Assembly (NCBI GenBank): GCA_045600585.1
Contig: JAZRYE010000019.1
Span: forward strand, 1 to 13,789
DNA length: 13,789 bases
Origin: JAZRYE01 sp045600585
GTDB lineage: Bacteria; Bacillota_I; Bacilli_A; RFN20; CAG-826
Direction: 5' to 3'
In this document: positions 1 to 5,796 of the stretch, one piece after another
How the letters are laid out: every line of letters starts with the position of its first letter
Numbering within the stretch: position 1 is the stretch's first letter
Notes under the pieces: model-generated
Database searches by the model: none
Seen by the model: only the letters and a program-made list of their open reading frames with translations
Told to the model about the DNA's origin: nothing
Translations under genes and position numbers: made by a program

Positions 1-76
1 GTTTTTTGGCTTCGTTAATATCGTCTTTAAACTGCATGAAATATCTATTTATTCTTAAGTCAGAGTTTCTAAACAT
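1..76 (-). CDS. Possible 5' end of a gene running off the left edge
   Basis: On the minus strand an ATG at 76 opens a frame that stays open to the edge, giving about 25 residues beginning MFRNSDLRINRYFMQFKDD. A TATAAT lies at 88-83, six bases before the ATG, so a leaderless transcript is conceivable, but there is no convincing -35 and no ribosome binding site. The start sits just after a minus-strand terminator hairpin (90-112). The fragment is too short to assign to a family and could be chance. Confidence 0.2.
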   Translation of the reverse strand, partial: MFRNSDLRINRYFMQFKDDINEAKK

Positions 77-85
77 ACATATATT

Positions 86-112
86 ATAAAACTCGGAGAA
101 TTAATCCGAGTT
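86..112 (-). terminator. Rho-independent terminator, minus strand
   Basis: A perfect 8-bp stem (90-97 with 105-112, arms AACTCGGA/TCCGAGTT) with a 7-base loop is followed on the minus strand by TTATAAT. It lies 30 bases after the stop of the small minus-strand ORF at 142-255. A second short inverted repeat (117-122 with 127-132, TCGAAA/TTTCGA) lies between the ORF and this terminator. Confidence 0.55.
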
Positions 113-141
113 ATAGTCGAAATTTATTTCGATTTTGTTCT

Positions 142-255
142 TCAACCAAGAGAATAATCAATACCAAAATGATAATGACGCATTCCATATAACTCAAATT
201 TCACGAAAGCTACATCTACTAGGTTTCCTTTACCCTCCCTGAATTTAGGTTGCAT
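142..255 (-). CDS. Possible 37-residue small protein
   Basis: This short minus-strand ORF begins MQPKFREGKGNLVDVAFVKF, is rich in charged and aromatic residues (it contains YGMRHYHFG), and has no membrane segment. A purine-rich AGGGGG ends about 8 bases before the ATG, and a terminator-like hairpin follows about 30 bases after the stop, together making a minimal transcription unit. An in-frame stop lies one codon before the ATG, so it is not an open extension of a larger frame. I do not recognise a family. It could instead be the degraded end of an older gene. Two small inverted repeats cover its ribosome binding site and its start codon (see the leader feature). Confidence 0.3.
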   Translation of the reverse strand: MQPKFREGKGNLVDVAFVKFELYGMRHYHFGIDYSLG

Positions 256-284
256 AGTTTATGCCCCCTACTTTATTAATAGGG
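252..284 (-). promoter_or_regulatory. Two leader hairpins over SD and start of the small ORF
   Basis: Read on the minus strand, CCCTA (284-280) can pair with TAGGG (270-266), which contains part of the AGGGGG ribosome binding site. GCATA (264-260) can pair with TATGC (256-252), which contains the ATG of the small ORF. Both stems are only 5 bp, so this is a suggestion of translation control rather than a demonstrated element. Nothing here resembles an Mg2+ M-box riboswitch despite the nearby mgtC-like gene. Confidence 0.2.
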
Positions 285-361
285 AGAAAATGTAAAATTT
301 TTCTTAAAAAAATAATTTTTCTTCTTTGCATCTACTTTTTAAAGAAGAAACAAACGCCTTG

Positions 362-370
362 TGTTATTAT
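362..370 (+). promoter_or_regulatory. Possible extended -10 promoter of the mgtC-like gene
   Basis: TGTTATTAT at 362-370 fits an extended -10 (TGn + TATTAT). No good -35 is seen at the right distance. Transcription would start near 377, giving a leader of about 37 bases before the ATG at 414. A 7-bp inverted repeat CTTCTTT (321-327) / AAAGAAG (341-347) lies upstream. Confidence 0.35.
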
Positions 371-413
371 TTAAATATAAATATACTTGTTATCTTACAT
401 ATGGAGGAATTCT

Positions 414-1184
414 ATGGGTTTTAATATTTTTGATGTAACCTCGATTACAACAATTGATCAGAAGATAGCAGAATGGTTTAATTCTTTATCTACTGACGGT
501 TGGAATTGGGGCAATTTAATATTATGTGTTATTGCTATTTTCTTAACAGTAATACTTTGTAGCTGTGTTGGTTTTGAAAGAGAAAAAAGAGGTAGAAGTG
601 CAGGGCTTAGAACTCACTTATTAGTTGGAGTCGGTTCTTGCATTATTATGATTATCTCTATTTATGGTTTCCCAGCATTTGGGGGAACAAGAGATGTTGC
701 TCGACTTTCTGCTCAAGTTGTTGCTGGTGTTGGTTTTCTTGGTGCTGGTGCAATTATGCATACTTCTGGTGGAGGTATTAAAGGATTAACTACAGCTTCA
801 ACTATTTGGCTTGTTATGGCAATTGGTTTAGCGTGTGGTTCTATGAATTTTGTATTAGCAGTTTTAGGAACTGCAGTAGTAATGGTAGTCCTTGTCTGGT
901 TTAGAACATTTGAAAGAATGGCAACAAAAAAGAGCCCACAAGTTATTGTTATGGTAAAAGCAGATGTACCAATTATTTCTGCGTTACACAACTCCGCTAA
1001 TAAGGTTGAATGCCAAATTACTGATTTAGTTACCCAAATGGTTATGGATGGAGGGGTTAGTTATACTCGTGTTACATTCAAACTCAATAATGAATCAGGC
1101 AATAATTTAAGAGCTGAGGAATTCGTTAGACTTGTTCAAGAACAAACTCACGCGGTAGATATTCAAATATTGAATCATCACTAA
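414..1184 (+). CDS. MgtC/SapB family inner-membrane protein
   Basis: The 256-residue product is a polytopic membrane protein of the MgtC/SapB family. Members are linked to Mg2+ homeostasis or stress survival, though the transport role of MgtC itself is disputed. Family signatures are clear: FEREKRGRSAGLRTHLLVG at about 54-72, DVARLSAQVVAGVGFLGAGAI near 94-114, and GIKGLTTASTIW at 121-132. Hydrophobic helices lie around 34-53, 66-84, 101-116, 126-141 and 145-163. A soluble C-terminal domain (about 175-256) resembles the ACT-like domain of longer MgtC proteins. I chose ATG 414 because GGAGG (403-407) sits six bases upstream; a TTG at 387 would add nine residues without a binding site. The gene is alone on its strand and ends in a terminator shared with the convergent AbiE pair. 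The family assignment is firm; the physiological role here is not. Confidence 0.9.
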   Translation: MGFNIFDVTSITTIDQKIAEWFNSLSTDGWNWGNLILCVIAIFLTVILCSCVGFEREKRGRSAGLRTHLLVGVGSCIIMIISIYGFPAFGGTRDVARLSAQVVAGVGFLGAGAIMHTSGGGIKGLTTASTIWLVMAIGLACGSMNFVLAVLGTAVVMVVLVWFRTFERMATKKSPQVIVMVKADVPIISALHNSANKVECQITDLVTQMVMDGGVSYTRVTFKLNNESGNNLRAEEFVRLVQEQTHAVDIQILNHH

Positions 1185-1211
1185 TATAAATTAATTGATG
1201 TAAAATACTAA

Positions 1212-1244
1212 AAAAGATGTGAAATTTCAAAACTCACATCTTTT
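1212..1244. terminator. Bidirectional terminator between mgtC-like gene and abiE
   Basis: An 11-bp perfect stem (1212-1222, AAAAGATGTGA, with 1234-1244) has A-rich and U-rich flanks on both strands, so it can end both the mgtC-like transcript and the convergent abiE transcript. The stop codon of the AbiEii gene (1227-1229) lies in the loop, so the final codons of that gene form one arm of the stem. Confidence 0.85.
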
Positions 1245-2270
1245 ATTATTAATTTCGTCTTCAAGCCTCTTCAGATTTTCAATCAACTCATCAAATGATT
1301 TAACATCATCATTTATCATTGCTTTCATTGACTCGAAATCTTTTCTTAATTCTTTGATTCTTTCTTCACTTGGAACTAGAACAATTGCTCCTGGCAATGC
1401 TGTTTCAAGATGATCCCAATTATAGTGATAAAATTTTTTCTTGAATGCTATTACTTTTTTTAAGAGTTCGATGTTTTGCAATGCTATATTCTTATATTCT
1501 GTCTGGCTAATTTTCCATACATCATAATAATGTCTTGAATATCTTCTTGGCATGCTATTTGGAACTTCTTTTCCATTTTTATCTACTTTTATGGTTGGTC
1601 GATGTGCTTCTTGATGAAGAATCAATATTTTTTCCCAGAAAGTTCTTTCTGGCGAGATGCATCTAACTACTGTAGAAAACTTACTCATAATTGGTAAATT
1701 CATTTTTGAAATAAGCGGCTTAATCTCTTTCTCAGTTGATGGCAATCTTTCTGCCAGTGGCCCTATTTCAAGTCTTACGCATTGTAATATTCCAGAATTA
1801 CTAGCGTTATAGATATTTGGATAATTAAAATTTAATACATGTTCGTCTTCTCCAAGAGTGAAATTTGGATTAAAACCTAGAAGCTTTTTCAAGTCTTTTT
1901 CCATTGAAGGTTTTAATTTGTTCTTGATGAATTCCATCGCCGCATCTTCAATGTTCTTGTTGTATTTTAGTTGAGCATTATTACTTCTAATTCTATAGAC
2001 ATCATCGTCATTAAATCCTAAGGCGGACCAATTAAGAATCAAATCGATATCTTCGGAAAACCTATTTATTATATCAAAACATTTAGAAAGACTTGTTCCA
2101 CCTTTAAAAGTAAAGTAATCTTTGAATTCTGAGTAATTGAAAAGATAATCTAGCAATAGTGTTACCCAGTAATCTTTTTCAACAATCTCAGGTGATTCTC
2201 TATATTTAAATGAATAGGCATCAAATAAAGCTTTTCTATCTGCGTCATTTAATTTTGCTATTGAATACAC
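1227..2270 (-). CDS. abiEii: AbiEii-type nucleotidyltransferase toxin
   Basis: This 347-residue protein belongs to the AbiEii/AbiGii family, the toxin half of AbiE (type IV) toxin-antitoxin and phage abortive-infection systems. Characterised members are NTP-dependent nucleotidyltransferases; related MenA-type toxins modify tRNA ends. The transferase signature is present: FKGGTSLSK at 55-63, then RFSEDIDL at 70-77, whose two aspartates (74, 76) should bind metal. A second conserved block, ERTFWEKILILHQEAHR, lies at 208-224. The start is GTG at 2270, with AAGGAG ending six bases upstream. It overlaps the end of the antitoxin gene by 13 bases, suggesting coupled translation. Length and motifs look intact, so the toxin is probably active. 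The RNA target cannot be read from the sequence. Confidence 0.88.
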   Translation of the reverse strand: MYSIAKLNDADRKALFDAYSFKYRESPEIVEKDYWVTLLLDYLFNYSEFKDYFTFKGGTSLSKCFDIINRFSEDIDLILNWSALGFNDDDVYRIRSNNAQLKYNKNIEDAAMEFIKNKLKPSMEKDLKKLLGFNPNFTLGEDEHVLNFNYPNIYNASNSGILQCVRLEIGPLAERLPSTEKEIKPLISKMNLPIMSKFSTVVRCISPERTFWEKILILHQEAHRPTIKVDKNGKEVPNSMPRRYSRHYYDVWKISQTEYKNIALQNIELLKKVIAFKKKFYHYNWDHLETALPGAIVLVPSEERIKELRKDFESMKAMINDDVKSFDELIENLKRLEDEINNKRCEF

Positions 2271-2857
2271 ACTGCTCTCCTTAACATTTCATAAATCCAA
2301 GAAGTGGTTCTTATGCCATTGTTAATTATTTCTTTGTCCTCTTTATCGAGATAACGATTTATTAGTTTAAGGTCTCTATCCTGAACGTTATTTTTACTAA
2401 TTTCCTTCAATGCTTGTATTGATGTTAAAATTTTGCGGCTTAGAGATGAAATTTCTCTTGTTGTTGAATGCTTGAAGATAATTTGGTTAGCCCCAACATC
2501 ATATTCTCGATATGGACCATTAGACGTATATGTTATTTTACTTGGAACTTGCGTTGATATTCCTATTATATTTAAAGCATAGTTCCCACTTGGAATGATG
2601 TTCCAATTAAATTGTCTTGATATTGCTTCTGCGATTTCATTAATACTTGGACAACATTCAATTCCTAAAGTGATATTTAACTGAGGCTTATAATATATCC
2701 CGCGTCTTGCTCTTTTCAAATATCCCTCATCTTCAAGCAACTCCAATGCCTTACTAATACTTTTATAATTTCCTATATCCAAGAAATCATATGATGTGAA
2801 AGCCTTGTATTTGGAATTTTCGATTCGATTTAATATGTCGCTTTGAATTTTATACAT
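2258..2857 (-). CDS. abiEi: AbiEi-type antitoxin (DUF6088-like)
   Basis: This 199-residue protein is the likely antitoxin and autorepressor of the AbiE pair. The N-terminal part (about 1-70) reads as a winged-helix: a YKSISKALELLEDEGYLKR recognition region is followed by a GIYYKP wing. The rest (SGNYALNIIGISTQVP, then ITYTSNGPYREY and IIFKHS) matches the conserved core of DUF6088/AbiEi proteins found next to AbiEii. A longer frame begins at GTG 2905, but that would start inside the promoter. I prefer ATG 2857, with GAAGGA at 2867-2872 nine bases upstream. AbiEi antitoxins are known to repress their operon by binding promoter inverted repeats, and two such repeats lie immediately upstream. Confidence 0.8.
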   Translation of the reverse strand: MYKIQSDILNRIENSKYKAFTSYDFLDIGNYKSISKALELLEDEGYLKRARRGIYYKPQLNITLGIECCPSINEIAEAISRQFNWNIIPSGNYALNIIGISTQVPSKITYTSNGPYREYDVGANQIIFKHSTTREISSLSRKILTSIQALKEISKNNVQDRDLKLINRYLDKEDKEIINNGIRTTSWIYEMLRRAVCIQ

Positions 2858-2869
2858 ATGCATCATTCC

Positions 2870-2944
2870 TTCGCAAATATTGTATAACTTTTGCGAAAAT
2901 ATCACAATACAAAATTCGCAAATATTGTATAACTTTTGCGAAAA
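2870..2944. repeat. Duplicated 30-base operator of the abiE operon
   Basis: Two identical 30-base repeats occupy 2870-2899 and 2915-2944, with a 45-base period. Each is itself an inverted repeat with arms TTCGCAAA and TTTGCGAA around an AT-rich centre containing TATACAAT (minus strand). The near copy overlaps the -10 element and the ribosome binding site of abiEi. This is the layout expected of paired, cooperative operators for an AbiEi autorepressor. The binding is inferred. Confidence 0.75.
2879..2907 (-). promoter_or_regulatory. Promoter of the abiE operon
   Basis: On the minus strand, TTGTGA (2907-2902) and TACAAT (2884-2879) are separated by exactly 17 bases. The -10 lies in the centre of the near operator copy, so a bound repressor would block polymerase. 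The far repeat carries the same TACAAT but has a poorer -35. Confidence 0.6.
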
Positions 2945-2967
2945 GATCTATTCAAATCTTAATCAAC

Positions 2968-3675
2968 TTATTCTTGATGAAATGTAATTTCTCCAGAGGA
3001 TATATTAACTAAAGTATCCTCTTTTTTAATTAATAGAGAATTATCATCATTTATATCTATAACAGTTATTAATTCTTCTTTATTATTGATTGTCGCGTAG
3101 CATTTCTTATTTAATAAGTAATTATTATCTTTAACAACTTTTAGATAGTTTGATTTATTTATTAAAAGAAGAGATAACTCATTTTTTAGCCTGTTATAGA
3201 CACTTCTTCTAATATTATGAATAAAATACTTTCTTCCTTTTATTTGTCTTATAGACACAGCATTTGCTTCAGTAGGAAATTCCTTTTGATTAACATTTAA
3301 TCCAATCCCTATCACTAATGCTTCTATCTTATTAGATATAGAAACACTTTCCATTAATATGCCGCATACCTTTTTATCGCCAATATAAACATCATTAGGC
3401 CATTTAATAGATACATTAGCAATACCTAATGAATTTAATTTCTTTAATATGACTGCACCTGATAGTAGTGATAGTGAGGCAAATTTATCTATTAATCTTT
3501 GATCTTTAATTAGTAAAGAAAACATGAGATTATCACCTTTATTGCTTACCCAGACTCTATCGTTTCTACCTTTACCTTTACTTTGATAACTAGCAGATAC
3601 AAAAGTCATGTTATCTAACTTTTGATAATTTCTTTTTAAATATGCGTTAGTGGAATCAATTTTTCTAAAATGCAT
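2968..3675 (-). CDS. birA: Biotin-protein ligase, BirA without HTH domain
   Basis: This 235-residue enzyme would activate biotin with ATP and attach it to the lysine of a carrier domain. Visible motifs are STNAYLK at 8-14, the biotinyl-AMP loop QSKGKGRNDRVW at 31-42 (GRGRRG-like), KWPNDVYIGDKKVCGILME at 91-109, and GIGLNVN at 123-129. A short C-terminal domain follows. Unlike E. coli BirA it lacks the N-terminal DNA-binding domain, so it should be a ligase only and not a repressor of biotin genes. It follows the oxaloacetate decarboxylase operon, whose biotin carrier (5142-5492) is its obvious local substrate. The ATG has no ribosome binding site; a TAATAT lies six bases upstream, so the message may be leaderless, or it may arise by read-through of the preceding terminator. 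Confidence 0.92.
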   Translation of the reverse strand: MHFRKIDSTNAYLKRNYQKLDNMTFVSASYQSKGKGRNDRVWVSNKGDNLMFSLLIKDQRLIDKFASLSLLSGAVILKKLNSLGIANVSIKWPNDVYIGDKKVCGILMESVSISNKIEALVIGIGLNVNQKEFPTEANAVSIRQIKGRKYFIHNIRRSVYNRLKNELSLLLINKSNYLKVVKDNNYLLNKKCYATINNKEELITVIDINDDNSLLIKKEDTLVNISSGEITFHQE

Positions 3676-3681
3676 ATTTAT

Positions 3682-3710
3682 ATATTAATGCAAGAAAAAA
3701 GCAGAACCAA
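3682..3710 (-). promoter_or_regulatory. Possible promoter for birA, leaderless arrangement
   Basis: TTGGTT (3710-3705) and TAATAT (3687-3682) are 17 bases apart on the minus strand. The ATG follows the -10 by six bases, so transcription would start at or next to the start codon. The -35 lies in the stem of the upstream terminator. The -35 match is only partial. Confidence 0.35.
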
Positions 3711-3722
3711 TTGATTCTGCTT
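3692..3722 (-). terminator. Terminator of the oxaloacetate decarboxylase operon
   Basis: On the minus strand the RNA forms AAGCAGAAUC / GGUUCUGCUU with an AAUU loop (3699-3722), including one G-U pair, followed by a run of U (3700-3695) and CUU. It sits 20 bases after the oadB stop. The stem is nearly the same as those at 11039-11062 and 12182-12203. Confidence 0.85.
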
Positions 3723-3741
3723 ATTTTTAATTAATTAACTA

Positions 3742-5133
3742 TTAAGCGAATAATAGTAATAAGACACCAGCCGCAACAGCTGAACCGATAACACCAGCAA
3801 CGTTTGGTCCCATTGCGTGCATTAATAAGAAGTTACTTGGATCTTCTTTAACGCCTTCTTTATGGACAACACGAGCTGCCATTGGAACAGCAGAGACACC
3901 AGCTGCACCAATCATTGGGTTGACTTTGCCTTTTGTTAACTTGCACATTAACTTACCACCGAGTACACCAGCAGCAGTAGCAATAGAGAAGGAAATAATA
4001 CCTAATACGAAGATGAGGATTGTATCTAATGTTAAGAATGTTGCAGCATCAGCAGTACATCCAACGCATACGCCTAATAAGATTGTAACGATATACATTA
4101 ATGAATTTGCTAATGTTTCTGTAATCTTTGGAACAACACCTGATTCCTTAACTAAGTTACCAAGCATTAAACAACCGATTAATGGTCCAGCACTTGGAAC
4201 GATTAAACATGTAATGACTGTAACAACGATAGGGAATAAGATCTTTTCTTTCTTGGATACTTCTCTTGGAGCTTCCATTTTAATTTGTCTTTCTTTCTTT
4301 GTAGTAAGAAGACGAATTATTGGAGGTTGGATAACTGGAACTAATGCCATGTATGAGTAAGCAACAATAGCAATAGAAGACAAGTATTCAGGAGCTAATT
4401 TAGATGTAACTAAGATAGCTGTAGGGCCATCAGCACCGCCGATGATACCGATACTGGAAGCCATTTCTGGTCCCCAGTTGATACCTGGGATGTATTTGCC
4501 CATTAAGATAGCACCGATAAATGTAACGAAGATACCAATTTGAGCGGCAGCACCTAATAACATTGTTTTCTTGTTAGCAATGAGTGGTCCGAAGTCAGTA
4601 GTAGCACCGATACATAAGAAGATTAAACAAGGATAAATACCCCATTTAACACCATAATAGAGATAACCAAACATACCAGTGTAGTCATAGTTATAGACAT
4701 GTTTAATATCGTTTAAGACTGCATTTGTAAATCCTAATGTAGTAGGTGCATCAGCAATAAATGTTGGAACATTGACTACATCGTAGATTTGATGAGAAGT
4801 AGCTCTAACAACATCAGTACCTAATTGTTCAAAGATATATTTACTTTGTTGAAATGTGATGCCAGCTTTAGATGCAAATCCATCGATAGTATATTCGGTT
4901 GCGCCTTTTGCGAATATTTCATCAGCAACTCCAGGGAGGTTGACGAGTAACATACCAAAGGCAATTGGGATAAGAAGATAAGGCTCGAAGTCTTTCTTGA
5001 TTGCCAAGAATAATAGGACACAAGCAACAGCAATCATTATGAGGTTTTTCCAGCCACCGTCGGCCATAAAACCTGCTACGCCTGTTCTTCTTAAGAATTC
5101 GATAAATGTATCACCAATAGCAGAGAATACCAT
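3742..5133 (-). CDS. oadB: Na+-translocating decarboxylase beta subunit (OadB)
   Basis: This 463-residue membrane protein decarboxylates carboxybiotin on the alpha-subunit side and couples it to Na+ export. The central signature GIIGGADGPTAILVTSKLAP spans 229-248. Asp235, Tyr261 (AYSYMALVP) and Ser414 (AGVSAVPMAARV) sit at a constant offset from Asp203, Tyr229 and Ser382 of the Klebsiella protein, residues known to be needed for Na+ transport, so the pump looks functional. GATTDFGPLIANKKT at 176-190 and the C-terminal NFLLMHAMGPNVAGVIGSA are also typical. A loop of about 85 residues (70-155), predicted outside the membrane core, precedes the signature; a comparable loop exists in some OadB proteins. 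The AGGA binding site six bases upstream of the ATG overlaps the stop of the carrier gene, suggesting coupled translation. It is the last gene of the operon. Confidence 0.95.
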   Translation of the reverse strand: MVFSAIGDTFIEFLRRTGVAGFMADGGWKNLIMIAVACVLLFLAIKKDFEPYLLIPIAFGMLLVNLPGVADEIFAKGATEYTIDGFASKAGITFQQSKYIFEQLGTDVVRATSHQIYDVVNVPTFIADAPTTLGFTNAVLNDIKHVYNYDYTGMFGYLYYGVKWGIYPCLIFLCIGATTDFGPLIANKKTMLLGAAAQIGIFVTFIGAILMGKYIPGINWGPEMASSIGIIGGADGPTAILVTSKLAPEYLSSIAIVAYSYMALVPVIQPPIIRLLTTKKERQIKMEAPREVSKKEKILFPIVVTVITCLIVPSAGPLIGCLMLGNLVKESGVVPKITETLANSLMYIVTILLGVCVGCTADAATFLTLDTILIFVLGIISFSIATAAGVLGGKLMCKLTKGKVNPMIGAAGVSAVPMAARVVHKEGVKEDPSNFLLMHAMGPNVAGVIGSAVAAGVLLLLFA

Positions 5134-5141
5134 AATAATTC

Positions 5142-5492
5142 CTATTTAATAGTGAACATTGCTTGTTTAGCAGTAACGCTTTGTCCTTTTGTAACTAATA
5201 CAGATGAAACTTCACCGTCAAATGGAGAGACGACTTCATTCTCTAATTTCATTGCTTCTACGATGACAAGAACATCACCTTTTTTGACTTTTTGGCCAAC
5301 AGAAGCTTTGACATTGACGACTGTTCCTTGGATTGGAGAAGTAACTTCTTTACCTTCACCAGCAGCAGCTGGAGCAGCTTTTACTTCTTCTTTTTCTTCT
5401 TTTTTGCTTTCAAGAGAAGCTTTGCTCTCTTCAATGCTTTCGAGTTCGACTTTATATGTCTTACCGTTAACTTTTACTTTATAGATTTTCAT
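5142..5492 (-). CDS. Biotin carboxyl carrier subunit of the decarboxylase
   Basis: This 116-residue free-standing biotinyl carrier has an N-terminal segment (1-18), a flexible charged and Ala/Pro-rich linker (about 19-48), and a lipoyl/biotinyl domain (49-116). The domain contains VEAMKLENEV, with the biotin-accepting lysine at 82 in the canonical AMKLE context. In many bacteria this domain is fused to the C-terminus of OadA; here oadA ends without it, so this gene supplies the missing part, carrying the carboxyl group between the OadA and OadB active sites. GAGGA nine bases before the ATG overlaps the oadG stop. It could also serve another biotin enzyme such as acetyl-CoA carboxylase, but its place between oadG and oadB argues for the pump. 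Confidence 0.9.
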   Translation of the reverse strand: MKIYKVKVNGKTYKVELESIEESKASLESKKEEKEEVKAAPAAAGEGKEVTSPIQGTVVNVKASVGQKVKKGDVLVIVEAMKLENEVVSPFDGEVSSVLVTKGQSVTAKQAMFTIK

Positions 5493-5497
5493 ATTTA

Positions 5498-5794
5498 TTA
5501 ATCCTCTATTTTCTTAATGCTTACTAAGCGAGCATTTTGCTTTGTTTCTTTATAGAAATCAATTGTCGCAACAATAGCAGCGACTGCTGCATCTTCATCT
5601 TCATCAAGAATTTTGTTTTCATCTCTAGGTTGAATATGGGAGAAAGAATCAACTTTCTTCATTCCCATTTGAATCAATGTAGATAAAACAATAATTACTA
5701 ATAATGCAGCGAAGACAATGATGATTGCGATAAGAGCGACAATAAGAGAATCGCTAATATCGAAACCTTCAGTTTTATAAACGCCGAATACCAT
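5498..5794 (-). CDS. oadG: Decarboxylase gamma-type small membrane subunit (OadG)
   Basis: This 98-residue protein has one N-terminal transmembrane helix (about 16-41, SLIVALIAIIIVFAALLVII), then a cytoplasmic tail with an acidic stretch (DENKILDEDED) and AAVAAIVATIDFY. That is the architecture of OadG/MmdD-like subunits, which hold the alpha and beta subunits together at the membrane and can bind Zn2+. Sequence conservation in this family is weak, so the call rests on size, topology and position: it lies directly between oadA (two bases upstream) and the biotin carrier (five bases downstream). An AGAGG ribosome binding site overlaps the oadA stop. Confidence 0.82.
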   Translation of the reverse strand: MVFGVYKTEGFDISDSLIVALIAIIIVFAALLVIIVLSTLIQMGMKKVDSFSHIQPRDENKILDEDEDAAVAAIVATIDFYKETKQNARLVSIKKIED

Positions 5795-5796
5795 AA

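Noticed and set aside
256..413. Possible Mg2+ riboswitch upstream of the mgtC-like gene
   Set aside because: None of the M-box conserved segments are visible on the plus strand; only short AT-rich inverted repeats are seen.
2858..2905. Longer AbiEi start at GTG 2905
   Set aside because: The extra 16 codons are translated operator and promoter sequence, upstream of the likely transcription start.
2870..2944. CRISPR-like repeat array
   Set aside because: There are only two copies with a 15-base gap, each palindromic and centred on a promoter, which fits operators and not a CRISPR array.
3920..4360. 146-codon plus-strand frame opposite oadB
   Set aside because: It is a reverse-complement shadow of a strongly conserved membrane protein and lacks a start signal.
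5152..5484. 110-codon plus-strand frame exactly opposite the biotin carrier gene
   Set aside because: The carrier has clear family motifs and coding-type spacing; the opposite frame is a Ser/Thr/Phe-rich shadow without a ribosome binding site.
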